A DNA stretch of 64,000 nt from Impatiens glandulifera (GCF_907164915.1 NC_061869.1:9473721-9537720), one strand, 5' to 3'. Counted from the stretch's first letter, positions 36,486 through 49,535 are shown. Program-made: numbers and translations. The notes: generated by a model not told the origin, from the sequence alone.

Positions 36486-36682
36486 GATAACATAATTTAT
36501 GAACAGTTTCATTACTAATACGTTGTATTAAGCAAATTAAACTCAATTAAAAATCTCATCAATAATGTCATATATGTATTTATATGAAGAATGTTATTAA
36601 ATATATATATGCAAGGTCTAGGAAAGTCATGTTGATAGACCAAAACAAGATTATAATACTTTCAAGTTTCAACCTTTTCTAA

Positions 36683-37676
36683 GCTTTCGATTTGATTAAG
36701 AGTATTATGTATATAGTAGAAATTATATAAAGGGTATTAATTGTGTAGGGGTATTGAGAGGTATAAATTATATATGTTATATGTGTTTGGTTGAAAGTAT
36801 AAAAAAAGTATAAATTATATAATTTTTATTATTTTGTGTTTGGTTGGTTATATAAAAAAGTAAAAAAAATATATAAAAAGACTATTTTACCCTTTTATAT
36901 AAATTATTTTTAATTATTATTTTAATATTTATTTGATGAAGCTTATTGTTTTATTTTGTTTAATTGTATGTGGTGAATAAATTGTAAATAATTGTTTATA
37001 GTCACTAATTTCTTATATTCTTATTTTCCTTATTCAAATCAATGAATTGTAAAGATGGTCTATAGTCACTAGTTGGGTCGTGGCGATTTCAATTTTGATA
37101 AATGCAACAAAAACCATTAAATGCAACACAAACCATGAGGATTATGAGAGTTAAACATGTAGAGTCTTCTAAACAAACATCCAAAATGGCTTTGAAGGCT
37201 TTTCAATGAAACAGTTGAAACCATAAGTTTTCTACTTGCAAGATACAAGATATGTCATTGAAATAATTTCATCTACCAGGTAAACATGGAGTTATGCATT
37301 ATTCCTTCCGATCCTCTTTTTGAATTAGATCATTGATCTCATACTTACGGATGATAGAATAGTATGTCTGGTTTGATATAAAACTAGCTTGTGTTGCTGA
37401 TAACTCAGGAAAATGAATGAAAGATGAAGATATAGGAGAATAAAAGAAAAGGATAATAAGAAGATGAAGAAAGAGATATTAATGAAATAAAAACTTAACT
37501 AAGGACTTATAACTGATTTCACTAGTTATTATTTTATACCTAATATAAAGTATAATTTGTTTATTTTCTGTATATACAAAATTTTAAAACCAAACACCTT
37601 ACAAATTTATTGTATATTATATCTATAGTATTATAACCCAAACCAAACAGGGGTTAATAATACTAATATATAAATG

Positions 37677-37716
<40 letters not shown>
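36683..37716. mobile_element. About 1 kb present only in unit A, possible DNA-transposon relic
   Basis: Unit B runs straight from TTTCAACCATTTCTA to AAGAAAGA.GACTTTATTTAA (about 45,783-45,828), while A has about 1 kb between the matching blocks. Inside, GTGTTTGGTT (36,783-36,792) and its inverse AACCAAACAC (37,588-37,597) form an inverted pair, typical of the subtermini of plant DNA transposons. No transposase is seen. An (AT)n run occupies 37,678-37,715. Exact ends and class are uncertain. Confidence 0.5.
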
Positions 37717-37718
<2 letters not shown>

Positions 37719-38303
37719 GAAAGAAGACTTTATTTAATTGTTTAACTGCTCTCTTAAAATAGACTCAACTTGAACTGGGTATCTTTAACCCATCATCAAT
37801 CACTCTTTCACTAATTAATTAGATAATTAGATGATAATTAAATATCAATGTATCTAATTAAAAATTTATTCTATAATATTAAATACTAATTATATTTTCA
37901 TCACTTGACCAAACAGCCATCTGGATAATCCATTTTCTTCATTAAACATGTGAATTTGCAAAAATAGGACAGAAGATCAATCAATCTTTTAGATTTTTAA
38001 TAAAAAAAATATATAATTTTTTAAAACACTAATAATTAGTCTCCTAATCAAATATTGATTAAGAGTAGAGTCGACATGACAATTATAATTTGTCATCGTT
38101 TTTTATTCGAACTACCTGTTAGATGTGTTTTTTTTATAAATCGAACCAAATTATATTTGTGTTCTCGTTCGAGTTTTATCCTACTTTTTCTTCTAAACAC
38201 TAATAAATAAAATTGAATATATAACATTACTAATAAATTTATTTATTTTTTATATTTTATAAAATTTTGAAGTTTATTGTTTTATAATAATATAAATTTG
38301 TAA

Positions 38304-38446
38304 CCTATTAAGGTAGTTCAGTGATAAGAGTCGGCTTAAGAGACCAAAATGTACCGGTTCGATTCCATCTGGAAGCGTTTTGAGTTGAAGCGGTGGACCA
38401 TAATTGTGGAGTGTTATGTGTTATACTAGTCTTCCTTAATTAAAAA
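38304..38446 (+). mobile_element. tRNA-derived SINE with 20-bp target duplication
   Basis: 143 bases flanked by perfect 20-base direct repeats ATAATAATATAAATTTGTAA at 38284-38303 and 38447-38466. It contains an A-box-like TAGTTCAGTGATAAGAG (about 38,313) and a B-box GGTTCGATTCC (38,356-38,366), spaced as in tRNA-derived SINEs, and ends in an A-rich tail. Unit B lacks the insert at the same position (near 46,400), keeping one copy of a related target sequence. Confidence 0.85.
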
Positions 38447-38699
38447 ATAATAATATAAATTTGTAATATATTAAAAAAATATATATAATATTAAAATATT
38501 CGTTTATATAATTTTATGAAATAACTATTTTTATTTTATTTTTAGATAATATGCTAAGGTGCTTACTGAGATTCTTTCTGAACCCGTAGTAAAAAATATT
38601 GAAATATAATGGAACGGGAATATAAACACATCCACCACCCTAATCAAGACTCAAGAATCCCTAATCAAGACTCAAGAGTCATAAAGAAAAACAAAAACA

Positions 38700-38985
38700 G
38701 AAACAGTTATTAAGCTGAACTTCTAGAAACACTTTGAATTAATTATTAGTGTGAAGATTAAGAATTAATTAATTAGGTTTAGGTTTAGGTTTGGCTAATT
38801 ATGGAAGTCTGCTAGCTGGAGGTGGGCCACGTGCACAACAGTGAATTGGAACTATATTGACCAATTGGGGATGAAGATCAAGATCTAGGTCTTGTTTATT
38901 TTGTTAGCTAGCTAAAAATACAATTCTACTTTTCTTTTGTAAGTGGTCTAATGTTAACGGCTACAACAGTATACAAACTCGGGTT
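38700..38985 (+). repeat. G-box module U, copy in unit A
   Basis: Conserved non-coding module also found at 46,600-46,885 (direct) and 52,370-52,625 (inverted). Core pieces: TTCTAGAAAC.CTTTG, GTGAAGATTAAGAA, TAGGTTTAGGTTTAG, GGCCACGTGC and ATATTGACCAATTGGGGAT. There is no long ORF. Confidence 0.75.
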
Positions 38986-39190
38986 TTATTCTGATTTGGT
39001 GGGTTTTTTTAAATAATTCAATAAAATTAAATATCACTTTACTCTCTCTTATATCAAATTTATTAATTCATTAATCAAAATACTAAAATATATATTTTAT
39101 TTTAAATTATTATAATTTATATATATATATATCTTTTAATTATTATCTATTCAAAATCATCACTAATAATCATTTTTTCTCGCGTTGAAC
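38985..39190. mobile_element. MITE-like element, copy 2
   Basis: Related internally to 12,632-12,900 (TTAATTCATTAA.CAAAATAC, then TAAAATAT...TTTTATTTTAAATTATTAT). Unit B lacks this stretch: CAAACTTGGACTCAACTA... continues directly at 46,880. Ends are approximate. Confidence 0.5.
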
Positions 39191-42100
39191 TAGTTTAATT
39201 TGATTCGATTAATTGAGTTTCAAAATATACTCAATTTTCAAGTGCTACCCATTTGAAATCAATTTAAAAACTAGGATGAGTCAAAACATGGAATTTACTT
39301 ATATGTGATATTGATGATGATAATTTTAGAATATAATAATGATTTATTTGTAAGCATTATCAGAATGATGAAAAAAAAAATAAAAAAAAAATAAAAAATA
39401 AAATAATGAAACAAATCAAGAATAAAAAAAAATCAAATGGACCACAGAACAAGTATATTTTTGTTATGCCACGGCCGGCCCTAATGTGAGTCAAGTTAGC
39501 CAGCCGCCTAAATCACCTAATCTCCCTAAAAAACTTCCATATCAAATTTTAAATTTAATATTTATAATATTTAACCAATTAAACTAAATTTATTATTTTA
39601 AATATAATATAAAATTATTAATTTTTCAATAACATAAAATATATTAAATTAAAAAAAAATAAGAACAGTTTTTTTTTCAACTATATGTGCCGATCTTATC
39701 TTAATGTCAATATGTTCTTACCCTAAAATTAGGTTTGAACATTGAGTAATTGTCTCCATATTTGATTAGTTCTTTTGGGATAATTACAAGTTTTATTTTA
39801 ATTTATGTTATTTGAATGAGAATTGAAGACATTTAATCTCTTAACCATTACGTTGGTGGATTTAGGTTAATTTGTATGTTGCCATAGATCTCTTATCTTG
39901 AAGATCATTGAAAGATTATGTCACATTTCTTTTTTCATCTTTTTTTGATTGTACCATATAGATTAATTAATTAACCCTCTAATTTTCTTAATAATATAAT
40001 TGAATAGAGTTGTCAACTTGCTTTTCAAAATAAAATTGTCTTATTATAAATGTTCATACTTATCATCAACACATGTAGCTAGGAAGATTCCTTAATTAAC
40101 AAAAAAAAAAACTTAATTAATTATATTAATTGATCATCTTCTAACTCTTCTATACACTTATCTTTCTAATGGAACTTTTAACATCAACGTCAGATTATGA
40201 TATGATGACGATCATAATATTGTTAATTTGTTCAAGTCCTTTATTTTTAAATGCATTTTTATTATTATAAAATATTCATTGAATTATAATAGTTGTTGAT
40301 TAAAGGATGAATAATAAGGACAGACCCTAGGTAGGTCCATGCCCTAGGGCGCCCGCCCCTAAAGAAAAAAATTTTGAATTTGAAGGTCAGCATATCATAA
40401 AAGGTGTGCTAACCTATTTGAAGGAGGGGTGCAAAATAAATAGATATTAATTAAATAACTGTGCTTATAACCTATTTTCTTAATTTTAAATGCTAAGATA
40501 TTCATTTTAGAAAATAATTAAAAAAAAAAATCACTAGACTCGATCACTTTAATTACATTACTCAATTCCAATCCTAGTCATAAGAAAATCTTGAATAATT
40601 TGGATCAACCAATGGATATTAAGAATATATCATAATTACATCTTCCATAGTTTTTGTAAAAAGATATGTATGATATGTGAATTCCATTTCCAAAGTAACA
40701 AAGATATTGAGAAAATTTTCTATTAAAGATTATCGCCAATAATAATATTATCGGATCTTTCACCAAAATAAATAAATACATTTTGAAATTACCTCCAACG
40801 ATTTTATAAGGGCTCCCAACGTAAGAAACACATCATCCTTAGCGAGGCATAATCACAACAATAGATGTTTCCATTATTATTTGACATTTCAGTTTCAAAT
40901 ATTCGAAACATTTTTAACTTTACAGAATCTAGTTGGAATTTCTTGTTAAGGGGGTTCTCAAAATTTGCATAAAATGTTGAGCAACACATGAGAACACGTT
41001 TTAATTGCGTGCCTCTTCTTATACAATATTTCACCATCTAATTCGATTTGTTTTCAGTAGCCAAGTTAGTTGTTATTTCCAAATTTAGTTTTGCATACAA
41101 GCTCATTTTATAAAGTTAGGTACAATAAAGCAAAGATCTCAATCTTATATTGAGCTAATTATTTTTAGTCGATGGAGAGTCTTGGAGAGGTTATTGTTAA
41201 AATATTTTTAAATTAGATCATAATCTAAATTGTGAAAAAAATATATATGAATACGAAAGCGTATCTGAATTCATATATAATCTCTGAATCGTCTTTTTCT
41301 TAAAATTGAAATGGTTATTTCAATTGATTAATAAGTAAATTGACGGTCTTTCAGTTATGGAAGCCTATAGATTATTAACGTTACAAAACATAATGTCAGT
41401 TAATATGATTTGGTTAATATAGTTCTTTCATAAAATTAAAACTAATATTCAAAATACTTTCTCTTTATATTAGTGATAAATAACTTATAAGCTATACACT
41501 TGATTTCATATTTTATCCTACATAAAAGATGATATTTACACAATGGTTTATAATACTAATAACATAAATTCAAACCGTTATAAATACTTAAATAAATCTT
41601 TATGTATTTTATTATCAGATACGATATATTTGTAAAATTGTCAAATAAAATGTATTTTGTTAGTTGTGTGTATGTGTTTATTTGAGTTTAATTTCTTTTA
41701 CTAAAGTAGCTGTTAATGTTAGACCAATGAAAATAGATAACAACTTGTATTTATGGATAACAAACAAAATACAAAATTTGGAAACCTTATATATATATAT
41801 ATAGATAAGAAGTCCAAATTTCCCATTGGTCAATAGAGTACTAATTATCTATATATACAAGACTAGCTAATCTCCACACTTATTTAATACAAAGTCTAAC
41901 CAAAAATATTTGCGATATTCAGGCAGATCTATGTTAAGGCTCTATCATGCATCCAAAAGGAAAAAAATAAATAAATAAATACGGTAGAAATATGATATAA
42001 TTCTTTATTTTTTAAATTTAATTCAATATTTACATCTTTAATCCATAAAAATGGAGATAAAATCTATGTTTATCCCTTGTTTTATTCATAATTTTTATTT

Positions 42101-42769
42101 TTATTTTTTAAATCCATCTCAATTCTAATTCTTCAACTCGAATTCTTAAATCTATTCCGGTTCATATTAATTTATATAAGATTTGAAAAATATAAACCAT
42201 AACTTAAGACTAATTATCATTTTAAATAATTTTGAAAAAGGTCCCACAGTTAGAACATGAGTTTCTCAGAAATTAATTATGACTGCTTAGGGATAAGAAT
42301 CATGAATATTTATGAAATTATGAAATTGATATTATTATCTAAGAGTTGTCTTATTCAATTTTACCAGAAATAATGTATACATTACTCAGCGGGTCCACAA
42401 GATCCCGCGGATCAGATCAGACCAATTAATCCTTAATTAATTAACTTTTCTTTAATTATCAGTTTATTACTATTATTATATATAAAAAAAATCATTATAT
42501 ATTAATTTTTGTAAATCTATTTTATCCAAAAATAAATTATTTTTAAAAACAGTAAAATAAATTATATTTTATAGGAAATAAAATCAATAACTTATTTAAA
42601 ATCAATTAATATTATAAATAAAATAATAAATAAAAACATGTCACAAGGAGGAGTAATTGAGACTGAATTAATTTTGCATCATAAAGAGGGACTGTTATTA
42701 TTATTTTATTTTATTTTGGAGTATTTCAAAGTTCGTTAATTGATATTCGAGTCTTTTATAAAAAATGCA
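39191..42769. other. Rest of unit A spacer
   Basis: No gene recognised. It is collinear with unit B 46,900-49,300 in many blocks, with numerous small indels. The ORF at 40,804-41,037 lies in a stretch that is also present, differently framed, in unit B (48,100-48,330), so both may be decayed remains of one ancestral exon. Confidence 0.5.
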
Positions 42770-43030
42770 TGATTGAGATTAACTAAATGATATTCAAGTT
42801 ATTGGGTAGTTGTTGAAAACTTTGAATTGAGGCGAGTGATATAGACTTATAGTAGACTTACATATTTGAGTTTACTATCTCGATTGTTTATTGATGGATT
42901 CTCTAGTTTAAGAGAAATCTCCGAAAGACCGTAATATTTAATTATATTATTACAATGTTTTCTAAGTTTCGTTTTGAAAAATCGATAGAGAATAATGAGT
43001 TTATCGTTATTTTGAGAATTTACTAGCTAG
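42770..43030 (+). repeat. Dispersed repeat R, copy 2
   Basis: Related to 8,930-9,205 and 49,310-49,535 (GTTGTTGAAAACTTTGAATTG, then TTACATATTTGAGTTTACTA, then TTTCGTTTTGAAAAATCGAT). It sits exactly between units A and B. Confidence 0.6.
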
Positions 43031-43353
43031 ATAATCTAATAATCCGACAACCATATCAAATCAAACCAAACTAGATCATCAAACCAAACTAGATCATAAA
43101 CTCATATTCTTACACTGGACATACCTCTTAATTTTATTTTAGTTCATGCCTAATTAATTTGACTAGGGTTAAGTTTGAAAGGTTTTTGACCTTCCAAATA
43201 ACTAAGAGGTCGTGAACTCAATATTCATACCCATCTCACCATGAAGTTATAATTAATCTAATTGAAAACCAGAATTATAATTAATAATCAATTAATGAAT
43301 GAATGAAATAATCCCTAACACTTCTATTAATGTGTTGGTTTAATATTAGCTAC

Positions 43354-44601
43354 TTAGCAAGCAATGCATGGGAGCTGATTTTTGAAACAAGATTTAAATC
43401 TTAATGAAACAAAAATATGATGGCTCATTAGCCTCGTAACCATTATTGGTTTCTCCTCCTTCACCTTCCACGACCCATCCGCTAGTTGAACCATACCCGC
43501 TCTATTATGATCTTCCCACCAATTTTCGGGCACGCCAAATGCATCCTTCAAATTGTCACCATACTTATTAAGCAACGTGATATCTCTGTCAACCACTTCC
43601 TTGAACTTGTTCCTCAACCCTTGTGTTCCCGCAACTCCATGCAAATAAACCTCAAGATTATGGGTTTGTAAAAGGTTGTATTTCATGTGACACGATTTAC
43701 TAGTGTCAAACAGTAGTTCTTGCCCAGCATCCGTGAACCCCACGAAACAAGGAGGTAGATCGGGGACAAGGTCGGGGCGATTCTCAATTCGCAGGATTCG
43801 AAGATTGGGGAGGGCGGCAGCAGTGGTTGCGAAGGCTGAGTCTCCGACACGTGGACTTGCGAAAGCAAAGGCGGTTACGAGTGTGTTTGGTCGGTTGGAG
43901 ATGTTTTGTGCAATATCGACTGCGCTTAAGGTTGTTAATGCTGCTCCCAAACTGTGTCCGGTAACGGTCACACTGATTTCTTCGTCCTCGTACTTGTTCA
44001 TTAGTCTTGTGATCTCGTCTAGAACTTGTTCCCTTGCACTCCTCTTGCAAAAGTTGGATTTGTTATTACACAATGTATATATAGAGTAAAACCCTGAATG
44101 AACCTCGGGTTTTTCAACATGATCAATATTCTTGTCAAATATTAAGGGTGCGGGTTTGAGCCAAAACTCTAAATCATCCATCCATTCCAAGGCATCGTGC
44201 GATCCTCTCCAAGAAACAACGATATCCCTTCTTTCATGGTCGGATGATTTGGCTGCTTCATCTGTGGAGACCGCGACATAACCCATCCAGTTTGTGTCCT
44301 TTTCGAATGGCCAAGAACATGCGGAGGCATAGATGTACTTTGTTACTATGTATTTCTTTTTCGCTCGGCCTTTGTGAAGGCCCACTCGAGAGAAGAGCTC
44401 GTCCATGGCGTGCTTGCAGTTTCCCCCGGTTCTTGAGTTGTCATCAGAATCGTAGGAGTCGTAAGTTGCTTGTGCCATCTCACCGTAGTGGATTATGTGC
44501 TGTCGGAGATCGTCATCCAACGGTTGCAGCATGCCCTTCCAGTTATTCTCTCCACTCATCTCCCTCCAAGATGGCTTCATCAATATTGTAAGTAGTTTCA
44601 T
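43354..44601 (-). CDS. Phospholipase A1-II (DSEL-like), intact, unit B
   Basis: An intronless 415-residue ORF, nearly identical to the unit A gene. The catalytic triad is in place: GHSLG (Ser217), RPDLVPDLP (Asp277) and YLHGVAGTQG (His321). Differences from the A copy are mostly conservative, for example RVGDSAFATTAAALP versus RVGNSTFAATATALP, LHGVAG versus LHGIEG, and ENWWEDHNRAGMV versus ENWWEDRNRVCMV. The A copy is the more divergent of the two at positions shared with the copy at 54,015. Promoter: TATA box at 44745-44756 and the conserved block at 44834-44864. No transit peptide, so a cytosolic lipase is expected. Confidence 0.93.
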   Translation of the reverse strand: MKLLTILMKPSWREMSGENNWKGMLQPLDDDLRQHIIHYGEMAQATYDSYDSDDNSRTGGNCKHAMDELFSRVGLHKGRAKKKYIVTKYIYASACSWPFEKDTNWMGYVAVSTDEAAKSSDHERRDIVVSWRGSHDALEWMDDLEFWLKPAPLIFDKNIDHVEKPEVHSGFYSIYTLCNNKSNFCKRSAREQVLDEITRLMNKYEDEEISVTVTGHSLGAALTTLSAVDIAQNISNRPNTLVTAFAFASPRVGDSAFATTAAALPNLRILRIENRPDLVPDLPPCFVGFTDAGQELLFDTSKSCHMKYNLLQTHNLEVYLHGVAGTQGLRNKFKEVVDRDITLLNKYGDNLKDAFGVPENWWEDHNRAGMVQLADGSWKVKEEKPIMVTRLMSHHIFVSLRFKSCFKNQLPCIAC

Positions 44602-44744
44602 TATTCTATCTCCTTTTTGGTGTATTAATAATTCTCGATCTTTGTTATGAATATGAAAAGTTTGATGTCTTGTTGAAATGAAGTGATTGTAACTTTGTAA
44701 GAAAGAAGAAGAAGCTTGGTTGCAATGAATGGAAAGGATTGTTA

Positions 44745-44756
44745 GGTTTATATAGA
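44745..44756 (-). promoter_or_regulatory. TATA box of unit B lipase
   Basis: TCTATATAAACC on the minus strand, about 145 bases upstream of the ATG, in the conserved context TCTCAATCTCTAGATC...AAACCTAACAATCC. The same context precedes lipase relics 1 and 3. Confidence 0.65.
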
Positions 44757-44833
44757 TCTAGATCTAGAGATTGAGAATTATGTGATTAATAAATGAGTGG
44801 ACCAAGTCTTATAATCATAAAATAATTAGACAC

Positions 44834-44864
44834 GCATATAATAAGATGATTCCATTTAGGTGGG
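44834..44864 (-). promoter_or_regulatory. Conserved lipase promoter block, unit B gene
   Basis: Reads CCCACCTAAATGGAATCATC then TTATTATATGC on the minus strand. It matches blocks upstream of the lipases at 30,825, 50,387 and 54,015. Confidence 0.6.
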
Positions 44865-45627
44865 CAGCTTTTTGGACTATTATTTTTTAATTACATAAAT
44901 ACAAAATTAAATACAAAACACTTAGATTTTGTAGCTTAAATATCAATAAAGAGGGTGCTTAAAACAAATAATTAAAATGGTTAAACAAAATAACAAGAAA
45001 ATTATGAATAAAATGAGCGAATAAACACAAATTTTAATCCAATTTTCTATGTATTAAAGAAGCAAATAGCTAGTGAATTAAATTAAAAAATTATTTCACA
45101 TTTGTACCGTAATTTTTTTTCATGCGCGCCTATGAACCTCGAGAACAAATAAAAATATATATTTAAATATGGGGTACTAGAGATATAATTAAAATGTTTG
45201 TTTTGATACGTGGTATAATGGATTGATTCATTAACATATTTGTCAAAATATATAGAATAATTAAAAATAATAAATCCTTGTTTAAAACTTTTTCGGAATT
45301 AGGTTTGGACAAATATTATTTTTTAATGTATTGGAAAACTATATTTTTAACATTTTATTAACATATTGATTTAGATGAAATAATATTTTACATTTTTTAT
45401 TATTATTTATATATTAATAAATTTAATAATATTTGTTCGTTCTACTCCAATTATTTTCAAACATATCATATATTGTTGTGTAATATATAAAAACAAATAA
45501 TAATATATAAATAAGGTCAATATATAACATAATTTATGAACAATTTCATGAATATGTTGTACTAAGCAAAATTCAATTAAAAGTCTCATCAATAATATCA
45601 TATTTGTATTTATATGAAAAATGTTAT

Positions 45628-45733
<106 letters not shown>

Positions 45734-46599
45734 GTCAAAGAAAGTGAGGTTGATAACTTGATATACCAAACAAGATTATAATTTCAACCATTTCTAATAA
45801 TAATAATAAAGAAAGAAAGATGACTTTATTTAATTATTTAGATGCTCTCTTAAAATAGACGCAACTTGATCTGGGTATCTTTAACCCATCATCAATCACT
45901 CTTTCATCAACTAATTAGATAATTAGATAATAATCAAATATCAGTGTATCTAATTAACACTTTATTCTATAATATTTCAAAATATTAAATACTAATTATG
46001 TTTTCATCACTTGACCACACAGCCATCTGAATAATCCATTTTCTTCATTAAACATATTAAGCATATGAATATTCAAAAATAGGACAAAAGATCAAACATG
46101 TTTTTAGTTTTTTAATAAAAAGAAAATATAATTTTGTAAAACTTATTAATTAGTCTCCTCATCAAATATTGATCAAGAGTAGATATGACAATTATAGATT
46201 GTCCCTCGTTTTATATTCGAACCATGTTAGAGACGTTTTTTTCCGAAATCGAATGGAATGGAACGAAGATGATATTTGTATTCCTATTCAGATTTTACTA
46301 TGATTCTGCCTTAAACATATTTATTAAATATATAATATTACCAATAAATTTATTTATTTATATTTTATAAAAAATTTAAGTTTATTTTTCTTTATAATAT
46401 AAATTTATGATATATTACAATATATATAATATTAAAAGATTTGTTTATTTAATTTTATGAAATATTTTTTTTTATTTTAATTTGTGAAATCGAACGGGAC
46501 GAGATTTATATGAAAATATCTTAAAATAGAATGTTACGGGAAAAACACATCCACCGTATTTTCATCCCTAATCAAGAGTCATAAAAAAACGGTTATTAG

Positions 46600-46885
46600 G
46601 CTGAACATCTAGAAACTCTTTGCATTAATTATTAGCGTGAAGATTAAGAACTAATTAATTAGGTTTAAGTTTAGGTTTAGGATTAACTCTTAATTAGAGA
46701 CTAAATATGGAAGTCTGCTAGCTGGAGGTGGGCCACGTGCTCAATAGTGAATTTGAACTATATTGACCAATTGGGGATAAAAATCAAGATCTAGGTCTTC
46801 TTTATTTTGTTAGCTAGCTAGAAATACAATTCTACTTTCCTTTTTAAGTGGTCTAATGTTAACGGCTACAACAGTATACAAACTT
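46600..46885 (+). repeat. G-box module U, copy in unit B
   Basis: Direct copy of 38,700-38,985 with GGGCCACGTGCTCAA and ATATTGACCAATTGGGGAT. See that entry. Confidence 0.75.
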
Positions 46886-49309
46886 GGACTCAACTAAGCT
46901 TAATTTGATTTTGAATTTGATTAATTGAGTTACAAAATATACTCTATTTTCAAGTGTTACTTATTTGAAAACAATTTAAAAACTAGGATGAGTCAAAACA
47001 TATGATAATATTAGAAGATTATTTGTCAACATTATCTTCTTACTTTTATTTTTACATTCAGCTTTATCTCTGATAAAGCTACAACTAATCTTATAGTCAT
47101 TTTAACATCATTTTATAGGGTTAATTAAGAGAAAGGATTGGGAAAGGGAAATTGGGGTGGGAAGTTTAAAGGGAATGACGTGGCGTTATCTGATTTTTTG
47201 AAAAAATAACAAATTTTCTCTCTATTCTCTCTCCTCACACTTTATCATTTTTCCAAACAGTGATATAGTGACATGTCATTTTCTCATAATTCCCTCTATC
47301 TATCACTCCTAATTAATTAATTAACTTGACTATTTAATTAGATTTCTCAATAACAAACCCTACTGTGATACTTCTATTTCAGTTTATGTAATTTTAGTGA
47401 AAATCGAATTTATAAGATATTGAGCTAGAGTATGAAAAATATAATTGATCAGAATGGTCAACTTGTTTTTTCAAATAAAATTGTTTTACAAGCTATCAAT
47501 GTGCATACTTATCATCAACACATGTATCTAGGAACCTTCCTTAATTATAAAAATAAACTTAATTAATTATATTAATTGATCATCTTCCAACTCTTCTAAT
47601 TTCTATATACTTTTTTTTTCTTACATCAACGTCAGATTATGATATGATAACGATCATAAAATTGTTAATTAGTTCAAGTCCTTTATTAAATCCATTTTTT
47701 AACATAAAATATTCATTAAATTATAATAGTTGTTGATTAAAGGATGAATAATAAGGTCATACCCTAGCCTGGGGCGCCCACCCCTTAAGAAAAAAAAAAA
47801 CTATTTTGAAGGAGGGGCGCAAGATAAATAGACAATATACTTCTAATTAAATAACTATCCTAACCTATTTTCTTAATTTTAAATGCTAAAATATTCATTT
47901 TAGAAAAGAAAAAAAATCCAAAATATTATATATCACAAGTTCTTTTTTTTAAAACCACATAATGAAATGGCATAGGTTAACAAAATCCTCTGGAATAGGC
48001 CTTAGTACATATATAACACAAGCATGAGAGGAAAATATAGATAAAAGCCATACAAGATCATCTTATAGTACTCAATTCCAAGTCATAATTTTTTTTTGAA
48101 ATGTTTGGATCAAAACATAAAAGAGCAAAGTTTTGTGGAAAGATATGTTATGTGAATTCCATCTCCAAAATAACAAAGATAATACTATCGATCTTTCACC
48201 CAACAAAAAATACAAGGACTTCCAACAGAAGAGACACATCATCTTCGGCCAGACACAAGCGCAACAAGAGATGTTGTCGTTATCATTTAACCTTTCGAAT
48301 ATCGAAACATTTGTAGCTTTAGAGAATCTATTTAGAGTCTATGGCACAAAAAAAAATATGTGCATGGTTAGTTGTGTATGTGTTTATTTGAGTTCACAAA
48401 ATTTGAATCAAAGTTCTTATACTGAAGTAGCTGTTAGTGTTAGACCAATGAAAATTTAGTTAACTTATATTTATGACAAACAAACAAAATAGGAGATTTA
48501 TGAAATAAGTCCAAATTCCCCATTATTCAATAGAGTACTAATTATCTAGCCTTAATTAAGCCTAAAATTATTTGTTAATCTTCCCACTTATTTATTGCAA
48601 AGTTCAACCCCAAATATTCATATATTGATTTATATTAGATTTAAAAAATTATAAACCTAATCCGAAAAATTATCCACTCTGACATTAATATATGATGCAC
48701 ACAATAAAAATTAATTATTTATATGACTTTATTTTCTAACCTTTTCTTTGTAAAAGTCATATAACTTTATTATTATACTTTAATTATTCATAAGCCGAAT
48801 CCTATGATCGAGGTAGGTCCCACGGTTAGAATATGGAGTTTCTTAGAAATGAATTAGGATAAGAATAATTTATAATATTTATGAAATTATGAATTTGATA
48901 TTATCTAATTGTTGTCTTATTCAATTTTATTATGATAAAGACTTTTGTCTTTTGACTTAGTAATCTATACATTACTCAACGGGTCCACGGGACCCCGCGG
49001 ATCAAATGCATTTATTTTCAGATCAGACCAACTCATCCTTAAAATTAATCTTTTTTTTTCTTACATTTTTAATTATCAGTTTATTATTATTTAAAAAAAA
49101 ACATTAAATATTAATTAATTTTATTTTTTTTTGTAAAAAAACAAAACTTATTTTTTATAAACAGATCACATGGTCACGCATTTAAATTATTAAAATAATT
49201 TATGAAATTATATTCTTATAGTAAACAAAATCAATTTTTTTTTATTTAAGATTGATTTATATTATGAAGAAAATATGTATAACAAAAGATGAAATCCGCT
49301 GTATGTAGT
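46886..49309. other. Rest of unit B spacer
   Basis: Collinear with unit A and without a recognised gene. The ORF at 48,133-48,459 (108 codons) has no known motif; its counterpart region in unit A is not open in the same frame, which argues against a conserved gene. Confidence 0.5.
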
Positions 49310-49535
49310 AAAGTAGGATTAAGATTTACTAGCTGATACTCAATTATTTGAAATTTGTTAAAAAAATTGGATTGAGACGAATAATATGATAAGTTTACAT
49401 GTTTGAATTACTATCTCAATTATTTTACGATAAATTATCAGATTTGAGAAAAATTACCAAATTTTTCTGATATTCGTTTCGAAAAATCGGTAGGATCTAT
49501 CGAGAAATTAATCGTTTTTCTTGAAAATCTACGTC
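49310..49535 (+). repeat. Dispersed repeat R, copy 3
   Basis: Contains TTTACATGTTTGAATTACTA, then TCTCAATTATTTTACGATAA, then GATATTCGTTTCGAAAAATC, matching copies at 8,930 and 42,770. It closes unit B. Confidence 0.6.

Larger units (their letters stand above)
29230..43035 (+). repeat. Segmental duplication unit A (13.8 kb with insertions)
   Basis: Collinear with unit B at 43,036-49,535. Matching blocks in order: the TTTTTGACCTTCCAAATAA region (29,410 / 43,180), the lipase (29,578-30,825 / 43,354-44,601) and its promoter, ATAACATAATTTATGAAC (36,488 / 45,527), GCTCTCTTAAAATAGAC (37,747 / 45,843), the G-box module (38,700 / 46,600), GGGCGCC(C)GCCCC (40,345 / 47,772), GGTCCCAC.GTTAGAA (42,241 / 48,815), CCGCGGATCA (42,403 / 48,994) and repeat R at both ends. 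Unit A is longer mainly because of the copia element, an indel of about 1 kb, a SINE and a MITE-like insertion. Confidence 0.85.

Noticed and set aside
38304..38446. Possible tRNA gene
   Set aside because: A and B boxes are present but no acceptor stem or anticodon arm can be drawn, and a 20-base target duplication and A-rich tail show it is a SINE.
48101..48459. Two overlapping ORFs in unit B
   Set aside because: No motif, and the homologous region of unit A is not open in the same frame, so no evidence of coding selection.
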